NCBI GenBank assembly: GCA_036496265.1
Contig: DASXLL010000156.1
Coordinates: forward strand, 1-16,524
Source: CAYLLN01 sp036496265
GTDB taxonomy: Bacteria; Planctomycetota; Planctomycetia; Pirellulales; Pirellulaceae
Length of the DNA: 16,524 nucleotides
Reading direction: 5' to 3'
In this document: positions 1-7,086 of the stretch, one piece after another
How the letters are laid out: each line of letters begins with the position of its first letter
Numbering within the stretch: the first letter of the stretch is position 1
Program-made: the position numbers and the translations under genes
The notes under the pieces: model-generated
Databases searched by the model: none
The model's input: the letters and a program-made list of their open reading frames with translations, nothing else
Told to the model about the DNA's origin: nothing

Positions 1-74
1 GCCAGCCGCACGATCCGACGGAGGTCTTCCGCGATCTGGGGAGACCAGGCGAGTTGGGTGAAATCACGTTGCAT
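1..74 (-). CDS. N-terminal fragment of a gene leaving the window, possibly nicotinate-nucleotide pyrophosphorylase
   Basis: Reading the minus strand from an ATG at 74 gives an open frame of 24 codons that runs off the left edge, beginning MQRDFTQLAWSPQIAEDLRR and continuing IVRLA. The amphipathic 'EDLRRIVRLA' stretch resembles, from memory, the start of planctomycete NadC (quinolinate phosphoribosyltransferase, NAD synthesis), which usually continues with an 'EDL' motif that lies outside this window. No catalytic residue is visible, so the product is a guess. No clear ribosome binding site precedes the ATG. The gene is divergent from the SbcD-like gene starting at 244. Confidence 0.4.
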   Translation of the reverse strand, partial: MQRDFTQLAWSPQIAEDLRRIVRL

Positions 75-118
75 ATTGCGTCATAACTCGTGCTAGCAAG
101 TTTTCGGCCGCGCTGTTT

Positions 119-141
119 GCGGTGGACATAGCCCACCCTAC
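119..141. repeat. Short hairpin repeat, copy 1 (REP-like)
   Basis: The 23 bases match 21 of 23 positions of a second copy at 16121-16143 in the same orientation. The core is an inverted repeat, GGTGGAC / GCCCACC around an ATA loop, with one mismatch, followed by CTAC. It lies in the 169-base gap between the divergent genes at 74 and 244. That gap holds nothing else I can identify apart from the ribosome binding site at 232-238. Similar short palindromes are dispersed between genes in planctomycete genomes (my recollection). Confidence 0.65.
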
Positions 142-231
142 TGCCGTTTGTCGTTTCGCCGGTCCTATGTACATTACCCGGTCAATGATGTTTTTCGCAG
201 CCCCGCGCTGAAAACGCGCGTGCATCGAGCC

Positions 232-238
232 AGGGAGG
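232..238 (+). promoter_or_regulatory. Ribosome binding site deciding the start of the SbcD-like gene
   Basis: AGGGAGG lies 5 bases before the ATG at 244. It favours that start over upstream in-frame starts near 148, whose extra residues look like translated non-coding DNA. Confidence 0.65.
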
Positions 239-243
239 TGCTG

Positions 244-1476
244 ATGTCGGGCCAACATTTTCGATTTTTGCACGCCGGCGGGTTTCTGCTGGATCAGCCG
301 TTGGCTGGTTTGACGGAAATACCTGATCCGCTGGCGGATCTTTTGATCGATGCGCCGTTCACCGCTGCGCAGAAGGTGTTTGATGCGGCGATCGAGGAGC
401 GGGTTGATTTCGTCGTTTTGAACGGCGATTTGGTTGATTTGTCGCGCCCCAGTGCGCGCGCAATCGCGTTCCTTCTCGATAATTTCGATCGGCTCAACGC
501 ACAGAACGTTTCGGTCTATTGGGCGTGCGGCAAGTTGGAGCAGCCGCATGATTGGCCGGCGGCGGCAGCGTTGCCGGACCGAGTGCGGCAGTTTTCCGTG
601 ACCGAACCCGAGGAGCTATCGCATTTTCGCGGCGAACGGCCGGTGGCGAATATTGTGGGCCGCAGTTGGCATGGGACGGCGTCGTTTCAGGTTGGCGAAT
701 TTCGCACGGATGAGGACGGATTGCCGACGATTGTGGTTGCCAATGGCAATGCCGATACGCAGCGGCTGGCCGAGCAAATGGTGGATTATTGGGCGCTCGG
801 CGGGCAGGCGCAGCGGATGACAGCGGGCACCGCCGAGCGAATTGTGCATTATGCCGGCAGTCCCCAGGGGCGATCGCCGGAAGATATGGGGCCGCACGGG
901 GCGACGCTGGTTCACATTTCGGCGGAACGGACGATTCGCACCCAGTTCGTCCCGACCGATGCGATTCGCTGGCATACGGAGCGGGTCGCGATTGAGGATG
1001 ATGCGACGCTCGATACGGTGAAGAAACTGCTGGCGGACCGAGTCAAACAGCTTCGGGCCGAGGCTGATTCACGACCGCTAATTGTTACCTGGAAGCTACG
1101 AGGCGGCGATCATCTGGCCGGGCCGGCTGGCCGGCGCGATCTGGCGGCGGAGTGGCAAGATTGGCTGCGGAAGGATTTTTTCTTAGCGAACAATAAGCCC
1201 GTGTTTTGGACTCAGTCGATCGAGCTGGATCAGCCGGAGTTGCCAGCGGCGTGGTTCGAAGAAGAATCGATGCTCGGCGACTTTTTGCGGAACTTGAAGA
1301 CAATGTCGGCCCTGTCGCCCAGCGAGTTGCGGCTGGGGGCCGAGATTCCCGATCATCAGCGTTGTCCGGCACTGGCGTCGCTCGTGCAGTGGACGGACGA
1401 GGAGTATCGGTCGGTGTTGGATGAGGCGGGATTGACTGGGGCCCAGTTGCTCGGCGCCGGTGAAAGAGATTTGTGA
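244..1476 (+). CDS. SbcD/YhaO-like metallophosphoesterase-fold protein with metal site lost (probable pseudo-nuclease)
   Basis: The 410-residue protein keeps the scaffold of SbcD/Mre11/YhaO DNA nucleases. It has FRFLHAGGFLLDQPLAGL at residues 6-23, NGDLVD at 60-65, DYWALGG at 181-187, and an 'AGSPQGRSPEDMGPHG' capping segment before a C-terminal domain. Active relatives read HAxDLHLDxPLxGL, GDLxD, GNHD, LLHxN and ALGHxH. Here the D and H of motif I are Gly13 and Leu15. The GNHD Asn-His pair is Lys97-Leu98. The middle His is about Asn167. The last two His are Gly187 and Ala189. Of the seven usual Mn ligands only Asp62 remains. The frame is open from end to end with no frameshift, so this looks like a retained non-catalytic subunit rather than a decayed gene. 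It precedes the YhaN-like ATPase by 82 bases, the usual SbcD-SbcC order. The start at 244 is chosen by its strong ribosome binding site and by alignment to the family N-terminus. Confidence 0.8.
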   Translation: MSGQHFRFLHAGGFLLDQPLAGLTEIPDPLADLLIDAPFTAAQKVFDAAIEERVDFVVLNGDLVDLSRPSARAIAFLLDNFDRLNAQNVSVYWACGKLEQPHDWPAAAALPDRVRQFSVTEPEELSHFRGERPVANIVGRSWHGTASFQVGEFRTDEDGLPTIVVANGNADTQRLAEQMVDYWALGGQAQRMTAGTAERIVHYAGSPQGRSPEDMGPHGATLVHISAERTIRTQFVPTDAIRWHTERVAIEDDATLDTVKKLLADRVKQLRAEADSRPLIVTWKLRGGDHLAGPAGRRDLAAEWQDWLRKDFFLANNKPVFWTQSIELDQPELPAAWFEEESMLGDFLRNLKTMSALSPSELRLGAEIPDHQRCPALASLVQWTDEEYRSVLDEAGLTGAQLLGAGERDL

Positions 1477-1484
1477 GGAAAAAA

Positions 1485-1532
1485 AGACGCGGAGCGTCTA
1501 GGACTTGCGTTCCCACGCAGAGCGTGGGAACG
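1485..1532. repeat. Double-hairpin repeat element between the SbcD-like and YhaN-like genes
   Basis: Two palindromes lie in tandem. The first is AGACGC-GGA-GCGTCT at 1485-1499 (6-bp stem). The second is CGTTCCCACGC-AGA-GCGTGGGAACG at 1508-1532 (perfect 11-bp stem). Their cores, ACGCGGAGCGT and ACGCAGAGCGT, match at 10 of 11 bases, so the two hairpins look related, as in REP doublets. An open frame can be read through it from a TTG at 1505, but the GTG at 1559 is the better start, so I treat the element as non-coding. In a transcript it would form stable stems between the two cistrons and could affect mRNA processing or coupling. Confidence 0.7.
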
Positions 1533-1545
1533 AGGAGTTAGGCAA

Positions 1546-1551
1546 AGGGAG
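1546..1551 (+). promoter_or_regulatory. Ribosome binding site deciding the GTG start of the YhaN-like gene
   Basis: AGGGAG lies 7 bases upstream of the GTG at 1559. The resulting N-terminus, VRIKHIDIEGFGVW, is the typical first strand of SbcC/YhaN/RecF-type ATPases. Codons upstream of it fall in the hairpin repeat. Confidence 0.6.
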
Positions 1552-1558
1552 TTGCCAC

Positions 1559-4500
1559 GTGAGAATTAAACATATTGATATTGAAGGCTTTGGCGTCTGG
1601 AAGGGTTTGACCCTGGAGGACCTGTCCGATCATGCGACGGTCATTTATGGACCGAACGAGGCGGGCAAGACGACGCTGATGCAGTTCGTGCGAGCGATGC
1701 TCTACGGCTTTACGCCCGAGCGGCGGAAGCGGTATTTGCCGCCGGTATATGGCGGTCGGCCGGGCGGCAGCATGCGCGCGGCGAACGAATTTGGCTCGTT
1801 CATGATCACGCGGCATGGGGCGGCAGATGATCTGATTGACAATTTGGGCGCGGTGGAGATCATCGACGACCGCGGCGAGACGCGCGATACGACGCAGCTT
1901 GAAGGGTTACTCGCCGGCGTTGATGAACCGACCTACAACAATGTGTTCAATGTCGGCTTGCGCGAGATTCAGGAGCTGGGGTCGCTGGATGATACGGCGG
2001 CGGCCGATTATCTGTATCGGCTAACCAGCGGACTCGATCGCGTCTCACTCATCGATGTGATTCGCGAAGTCCAAGCCGCTCGCGAACGACTGTTGGCCAG
2101 CGAAGAAAAAGCAACGAGTCAAATCCCGCAGCTTATTGCCCGCCGCGAAAAACTACGCGAGCAAATCGAAGATTTGGGCCGAAAAACGCGACGGTGGAAA
2201 GAACTGATCACGCAGCGGGCCAATTTGATCGACGAGGCAAAGCAACTTGATAAGCAGATTGTCGATACGGAAGCGTCGTCGCACGTTTTGAAAGCCGCAC
2301 TCGATGTCGAAGGCCCATGGAATATCAGAACCGACATTCAGCGGCAGCTAGAAATCCTGAAAGATGTGAAGCCGCTGCCCGAACGATCGGTCGAGCGGTT
2401 GGATTCGATCAATCAGCGCCTGAACACCGGCCGGAAGCGGCTGAAGCGGCTATCCGCGAAGCGCGAGCAGCTGAAAAAAGACTCCGATTCCGTTGAAATC
2501 AACAAAGTTCTGCTATCGCACGCCGGCCGCATTGAGTCGCTGCACGATCAATCGCAGTGGATCATCGGCCTTGAGAATCAGGTCACAAAGCTGCGCGAAG
2601 AAGTCGCGAAGTTGGACGCTGACATCGAAGCGGCGATCACTGGCTTTCGTGGCGGCACGGGTTCACTCGACGAGCTGCCCCGCGAGACGATGGCGGTGCT
2701 GAAAAAGCCGGCTCAGCTTATCAAGGAAGAAACGGAGAAGCTGGAGCAGGCGAAGCACGAAGCGGATGAGGCAAAACGGGCGCTCGACGCGGCGACGGCA
2801 CATTACGAGCAGGTGAGCCGGACGAAACAAGTGCCTGATCTGAATCATGCGATTCAGGAAGCGGGAACAAAGGTTGCGCTGTTACGAAAGCGGATCGAAG
2901 CCGAGGAGCGGCTCGATAAGCTGACGCGGCGGCGGCAGGAGCTGGAGGTCGATACCGGCGACATTGGCTCGGCCGAAGAGGCGCCGATCCGAATCACGGC
3001 ACTCTTGGGCTTGTTTTTCTCGCTGGGCGTGATGCTGATTTTGGTCGGCATTTTCGGCGGGATGTATGACTGGATCTTCGGAGCCTGGCAGTGGACGATG
3101 TTCGGCTTGCTCGTGACGGGCGGCAGCATTGTGGCCAAGCTCTTTCTCGAACGCCAAGGTGAGGAAAGCGTTACCGACAGCTATCGCCAACTTGAGCAGC
3201 TACGGATGCAGCTTGTGGAGGCGAAGCGCGAGCGGGATGAGCTGGATGCCGAGTTGCCGGCGTCGAGCGGATCGCTGGATGCACGGCTGCGCGAGGCGGA
3301 AGTGGAGATGCGAGACCTTGAACGCCTCATTCCGGTCCGCACCGAACGCGAAACGGCTGAGCAGCGGCATTTGGCAGCGAAAAATCGGCTGACGGGCGCT
3401 CATGACGCGGTGAAAGATGCTCGCCATCGCTGGAAAGCCGCGCTGAAGAGCGTCGGATTACCGGAAGATTTCGCCCCGCCGAAAGTGAAGCAGGTCGTCA
3501 AAAGCAACGAGCAAGTGCTGGAGCTACGCCGCCGTCGAGATGCTCGTAAAGACGAGCTGGATCAACGGGAACGTGAGCTGCTCGTCGTTAACAATCGCCT
3601 CCAGCAGATTCTGGATGATGTGCGGCATACATGTCTCAGCGATCAGCCGATCGCCAAAATTCGGGAGCTGATTCAAGCGGTGGCGAAGGAGAAGGAAACG
3701 CTGGCACTGCGGGAGAGTGTCGATAAGCAGCTTCGGAAGCTGGTGCGGTCGCGCGATAAAGCCATCGCCGTGCTGCGAAAATGCAGCCGGTCGCGGCATG
3801 CCTTGCTGACCCTGGCGGGTGTGGAAGATGAAAAAGGTTTTCGGCAGGCAGCGGCAGATGCGGGCCGCGTGGCTGATCTGAAGCGGCAGCAAGGCGAATT
3901 GACAATCCGCATTCAGACGTCACTGGCCAGCACCTATAGTGAGGAAATCGTCGGCGGGGTCTTCAAAGAAGGCCGCGATATTAAAAATCGCTGGGATCAG
4001 CGGCAGAAACAGTTAGCCGATACGCGAGCCCGACTGGCACAGGTGCATGAGCGCCGCGGGGCCTGCACGCACGAAATGCAGTCGCTGGCGTCGGACCGGC
4101 AAATGGCGCATGCGACGCTGGAACTTGGCGTCGTCGAAACGCAGCTAACGGATGCGAAGCGGCGGTGGAAGATTCTGGCGGTCATCAGCCGGCTTTTGGA
4201 AATGGTACGGCAGCGGTATGAGACGGATCGTCAGCCGGAAACGCTGCGCGAGGCCTCGCAATACCTGGTTCGCCTGACCGATGGCCACTATCAACGCGTG
4301 TGGATGCCGCTGGATCGCCAGAATTTGCTGGTTGAGAATGATAAAGGCGAGTCGTTGTCGCTGGATTTGCTGAGTCGCGGGACGCGGGAGGCGGTGTTTA
4401 TCGGCTTGCGGCTGGCGCTGTTAGGCTCATTCGCCCGGCGCGGGGCAATGCTGCCGCTGGTGCTGGATGACGTGCTGGTGAATTTCGACACCGACCGTGT

Positions 4501-5254
4501 TCGCTGCGCGGCCAAGGTGCTCTGCGAGTTTTCAAAACAGGGGCACCAGGTGATCATGTTCACGTGCCACGAGCATATTACGGACATCTTTGAAGACTGC
4601 GGCGGAGCGGTGCGATTGTTGCCGTCGCGGGATGGCAGCGTTCGCAAACGCAAGTCGCGAACGGTTGTCGTGGAATTGCCGCCGCCGACACCGGCTGCCG
4701 AACCGGTCGAGTTGCCGCCCGTGCGAATTACGCCGGAGGTTGATCCGAATCCGCTGCTGCAAATGGCGGCCGCGGAAGAGTTGATGTTTGATCCCGTGCA
4801 TCCTCTGCCGGAGAAGCCAAAACGCAAGCGGAAGCCAAAACCGGCTGCCGACCCTTGGTTCGACACTAGCGAAGCCTGGCAGCGGCGATTTCAATCGGTC
4901 GTGCAATCGACTGAGATTCGACTGCCCGACCTAAAGCTGCCCGATTTTTGGCCGCTGGCGGAGACTCCGCTGCCCGAAATTCCACTAGCCAAGCCTCAGC
5001 CCAAGCCACTGCCGTTACCACCGAAGCCGCGCGTCGAGCGTCGAGCGGCTCCCGAAACCTTCCAGGTGCTTGTTTATCGCCCTCCGGGGCTTGCCGAACC
5101 GCCGCTCGATGTTCAACCGGCTGCGGCAGAAACGACGACGCTCGTGCTTTCGCCGCCCGAGCCGACCCCGCCCGCCCCGAAACACTTGGGAGAGCGGAAC
5201 AGGCGACAGCGGTTCACGTGGGAATCGCCCGAAATGTATGTCGAGGAAGAATGA
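1559..5254 (+). CDS. YhaN/SbcC-like ABC-type ATPase with membrane hairpin and proline-rich C-terminal tail
   Basis: The 1231-residue protein is an SMC/Rad50-like ATPase. The N-terminal lobe has Walker A GPNEAGKT at residues 31-38. Two long charged coiled-coil arms follow. The C-terminal lobe has the ABC signature LSRGTREA at about 938-945, Walker B LPLVLDDVLVNFD at 965-977, and the terminal FTCHEH at 1001-1006. Walker B ends Asp-Asp, as I recall for the YhaN branch, rather than Asp-Glu. Between the arms, where SbcC/Rad50 carries a CxxC zinc hook, there are two hydrophobic helices at about 479-503 and 510-530 and no CxxC. That fits a membrane-anchored YhaN-type protein. Residues from about 1020 to the end form a tail rich in Pro, Lys and Glu, with no recognisable domain, that I would not expect in the family. 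The gene follows the SbcD-like gene and is convergent with the DUF58 gene 51 bases away. Its partner subunit appears to lack nuclease residues, so the complex may bind or tether DNA rather than cut it (inference). Confidence 0.85.
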   Translation: MRIKHIDIEGFGVWKGLTLEDLSDHATVIYGPNEAGKTTLMQFVRAMLYGFTPERRKRYLPPVYGGRPGGSMRAANEFGSFMITRHGAADDLIDNLGAVEIIDDRGETRDTTQLEGLLAGVDEPTYNNVFNVGLREIQELGSLDDTAAADYLYRLTSGLDRVSLIDVIREVQAARERLLASEEKATSQIPQLIARREKLREQIEDLGRKTRRWKELITQRANLIDEAKQLDKQIVDTEASSHVLKAALDVEGPWNIRTDIQRQLEILKDVKPLPERSVERLDSINQRLNTGRKRLKRLSAKREQLKKDSDSVEINKVLLSHAGRIESLHDQSQWIIGLENQVTKLREEVAKLDADIEAAITGFRGGTGSLDELPRETMAVLKKPAQLIKEETEKLEQAKHEADEAKRALDAATAHYEQVSRTKQVPDLNHAIQEAGTKVALLRKRIEAEERLDKLTRRRQELEVDTGDIGSAEEAPIRITALLGLFFSLGVMLILVGIFGGMYDWIFGAWQWTMFGLLVTGGSIVAKLFLERQGEESVTDSYRQLEQLRMQLVEAKRERDELDAELPASSGSLDARLREAEVEMRDLERLIPVRTERETAEQRHLAAKNRLTGAHDAVKDARHRWKAALKSVGLPEDFAPPKVKQVVKSNEQVLELRRRRDARKDELDQRERELLVVNNRLQQILDDVRHTCLSDQPIAKIRELIQAVAKEKETLALRESVDKQLRKLVRSRDKAIAVLRKCSRSRHALLTLAGVEDEKGFRQAAADAGRVADLKRQQGELTIRIQTSLASTYSEEIVGGVFKEGRDIKNRWDQRQKQLADTRARLAQVHERRGACTHEMQSLASDRQMAHATLELGVVETQLTDAKRRWKILAVISRLLEMVRQRYETDRQPETLREASQYLVRLTDGHYQRVWMPLDRQNLLVENDKGESLSLDLLSRGTREAVFIGLRLALLGSFARRGAMLPLVLDDVLVNFDTDRVRCAAKVLCEFSKQGHQVIMFTCHEHITDIFEDCGGAVRLLPSRDGSVRKRKSRTVVVELPPPTPAAEPVELPPVRITPEVDPNPLLQMAAAEELMFDPVHPLPEKPKRKRKPKPAADPWFDTSEAWQRRFQSVVQSTEIRLPDLKLPDFWPLAETPLPEIPLAKPQPKPLPLPPKPRVERRAAPETFQVLVYRPPGLAEPPLDVQPAAAETTTLVLSPPEPTPPAPKHLGERNRRQRFTWESPEMYVEEE

Positions 5255-5305
5255 CGAAACCGACCGCGCATCGAAACGGTGCGTGAACACTGGCGAAACG
5301 TCCCG

Positions 5306-6202
5306 TCAGCCACGATTTCGCCGGCTGATTAGGTATTCGAGCAGGGCTTTGTCGAACTGCATGCTGGTGTCGAGCGGCACATAGTCGATGCCGGTTTGGA
5401 AGCACTCTTGCTTGTAGAGCGCCCGAAAGCCTTCGATCTCGCTGTGATAGTCGTCGCGGTAGCTGCTGGCATCGACAACGATTTTCTCTTTCGATTCAGG
5501 GTCCTCGAACTCGATCATCCCTTCGTAGGGGAAATTCACCTCGGCTTCGTCGAGGATGTGGAAAAGAATCACGTCATGGCCACGATGGCGAAGACGGCGA
5601 AGCGACTGAAATACCGGTCCGGGCTCGGCGAGCAGGTCGGAGAAGATCATGACGAGGCTTTTGTGCCGCATCAGCGAGGCGATTTGGATGATGCTCTTGG
5701 CGATGTCGGTTTCGCCGGTTGGCTTGAGGTTGGCGAGGTGAGCCAAGATGTTGCCGAGCTGAGTGCGTTTGCTTTTGGGCGGGATGACGCCCTTGATGTG
5801 CTGATCGAACGTGACGAGTCCAACGGGGTCTTGCTGATGCACCATCAGGTAGCAAAGTGACGCAGCCAGGCAAATCGCGTAGTCGAATTTCGTCAGGTCC
5901 TGGCGGTGCGTGAAACCCATCGACTGGCTCAAGTCCATGCAGAGATAGCCCGTGATGTTCGTCTCGGCTTCGAACTTTTTGACGTAGTACTTGTCGGTTT
6001 TGGCGAATACGAGCCAGTCGATATCCTTGGGGTCGTCGCCGTGGGAATAGCGGCGGTGTTCCGAAAACTCCACCGAGAAGCCATGAAACGGACTTGCATG
6101 GAGCCCTTGGAGGAAGCCTTTGACGACGAACTGGGCGCGCAGGTCGAGGCGTTTGATTTGGTTGATGACTTCGGGTTTGAGATACTTTTCAACGGAGGGC
6201 AA
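5306..6202 (-). CDS. DUF58 domain protein (VWA-like), MoxR partner
   Basis: The 298-residue protein matches the planctomycete DUF58 family closely: an N-terminal helix LPSVEKYLKPEVINQIKRLD, HASPFHGFSVEFSEHRRY at about 35-52, GDDPKDIDW at 55-63, then a von Willebrand A-like fold. The metal-ion-dependent adhesion motif is intact as DLSQS (Asp90, Ser92, Ser94), with later GETD and FSDLL supporting residues. DUF58 proteins are usually encoded beside MoxR ATPases and are thought to work with them; the molecular role is not settled. The start is assigned to a TTG at 6202, where homologues have Met-Pro-Ser. A GAGG ribosome binding site sits about 9 bases upstream. Both that site and the start lie within the end of the HEPN gene (14-base overlap). 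MoxR is separated from this gene by three foreign-looking genes. No BatA-type genes follow, since the next gene is convergent. Confidence 0.9.
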   Translation of the reverse strand: MPSVEKYLKPEVINQIKRLDLRAQFVVKGFLQGLHASPFHGFSVEFSEHRRYSHGDDPKDIDWLVFAKTDKYYVKKFEAETNITGYLCMDLSQSMGFTHRQDLTKFDYAICLAASLCYLMVHQQDPVGLVTFDQHIKGVIPPKSKRTQLGNILAHLANLKPTGETDIAKSIIQIASLMRHKSLVMIFSDLLAEPGPVFQSLRRLRHRGHDVILFHILDEAEVNFPYEGMIEFEDPESKEKIVVDASSYRDDYHSEIEGFRALYKQECFQTGIDYVPLDTSMQFDKALLEYLISRRNRG

Positions 6203-6626
6203 GTTTAAGCACCTCGCTCGCGTATCGGCGCACTTCCTGACGGAAATCGACCATTCGAAGGGCAGCGGCGTCAATGTCGGCGACGATTTTCTTGGCGGTT
6301 GTCATTTGCGTCTGTACGTTCGGGATTTTAACAAACCGGGACTCGGTCAGATCATAATCGGCATGATTCCGCGAGCGCCGGAGGGTATGAAGCCGATCCG
6401 CAATGTCGATAAGTTCGTTGTTCTTCGACGCTTCGAGGCAAAAACAAACCTTCTTGTGCGCCTCAGCACTATTTGGCAACTTCAAGCCGCATTTGTCTTC
6501 CAGCAAGGATTTGGCATGGTGGAAGGCACTGTAGTATGCCCGACTGACTGCAGCACGTCCTTCAGCCTCCGCGCCAATAGCTGCAAGACGTTCCGCCAAT
6601 TCCATCAAATCGCGAGGCTTAATCAT
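6189..6626 (-). CDS. HEPN domain protein (possible RNase/toxin-like component)
   Basis: The 145-residue protein has the four-helix HEPN pattern. It contains RAAVSRAYYSAFHHAKSLLE at 24-43, typical of the family's second helix. It also has LRRSRNHADYD at 82-92, in which Arg83 and His88 form the Rx4H motif that is catalytic in HEPN ribonucleases such as SO_3166 toxins and the C-terminal domain of RNase L. The catalytic pair is therefore present, but activity is inferred. The start is the ATG at 6626, which overlaps the stop of the upstream gene by 8 bases (ATGATTAA) and suggests translational coupling. The 3' end overlaps the DUF58 start. GC content is below that of the flanking MoxR and DUF58 genes. 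The usual HEPN partner, an MNT nucleotidyltransferase with GSx10DxD, is absent; the upstream gene has no such motif. Confidence 0.8.
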   Translation of the reverse strand: MIKPRDLMELAERLAAIGAEAEGRAAVSRAYYSAFHHAKSLLEDKCGLKLPNSAEAHKKVCFCLEASKNNELIDIADRLHTLRRSRNHADYDLTESRFVKIPNVQTQMTTAKKIVADIDAAALRMVDFRQEVRRYASEVLKLALR

Positions 6627-7086
6627 CAATGTCGAGCAACAAGCAATAAAAACTGGCGGTTTCGGGTGCAACCTGGCGAAGTCGCCGGTGCCATTCACCA
6701 TGCAGTGCTACCACTTCATCAACTGTGCCAGGCGTCCTCACCGAAACCGCAAAATGTTCATCGTTTTCAATTTCCGGGTCGGATTCTTCCAGGACGGAGA
6801 CATTTGCATTTGGAAAAACCTCTGCGGTCATTTCTAGGATCGCTTTGTGGTTCTGTAACGTGCGTGTCGGACTGGCAAATCGGCGATACTCATTTACGCG
6901 TGACAGCTCATCTTCGAGTTGTGATATCCGGAGCTGTTGTTGAAGGAAGTGCGCAAGCTCCATGCCCGAAGTTTCGACTAACGCTGGATGAGCTTCGGCA
7001 ACGGCGGCACGCTTGCGCCTCGCAGCACAAATATCTTCTCGCTGATAAAAAGGGCCGCCGATTGCTACGGCACTAAGCAATAGCAT
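6619..7086 (-). CDS. Hypothetical protein coupled to HEPN gene (possible partner or antitoxin)
   Basis: The 155-residue protein is not recognised with certainty. The N-terminal half is helical and charged, with a helix around ELAHFLQQQLRISQLEDEL at 43-61. The C-terminal half (about 78-155) reads as an alpha-beta-beta-alpha-beta unit: helix TLQNHKAILEMTAEVFP, strands NANVSVLEE and HFAVSVRTPG, helix TVDEVVALHGEWHRRLRQVA, strand SFYCLLLDIDD. There is no signal peptide, membrane segment or nucleotidyltransferase motif. It overlaps the preceding gene by 14 bases and the HEPN gene by 8, so the three are probably translated as a unit. From memory, proteins with a similar 'LHGEWHRRL' ending occur beside HEPN genes elsewhere, which would fit a partner role; this is inference. 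The ATG at 7086 lacks a ribosome binding site, consistent with coupling. A Met at residue 42 is an alternative start. Confidence 0.65.
   Translation of the reverse strand: MLLLSAVAIGGPFYQREDICAARRKRAAVAEAHPALVETSGMELAHFLQQQLRISQLEDELSRVNEYRRFASPTRTLQNHKAILEMTAEVFPNANVSVLEESDPEIENDEHFAVSVRTPGTVDEVVALHGEWHRRLRQVAPETASFYCLLLDIDD

Noticed and set aside
244..1476. SbcD-like gene as a decaying pseudogene
   Set aside because: The frame is intact over 410 codons, it has a strong ribosome binding site, and non-ligand family motifs are well kept. Substitution of ligands without frame damage fits a retained inactive subunit better.
1505..1558. Longer start (TTG at 1505) for the YhaN-like ATPase
   Set aside because: The extra 18 residues are encoded by the hairpin repeat, and a well-placed AGGGAG precedes the GTG at 1559.
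5291..5323. Inverted repeat GGCGAAA/TTTCGCC at the convergent end of the YhaN-like and DUF58 genes as a terminator
   Set aside because: The stem is only 7 bp with a 17-base loop, it has no T-run and it overlaps the end of the DUF58 gene; too weak to call.
6189..7086. Classic HEPN/MNT toxin-antitoxin pair
   Set aside because: The protein encoded beside the HEPN gene has no GSx10DxD nucleotidyltransferase motif.
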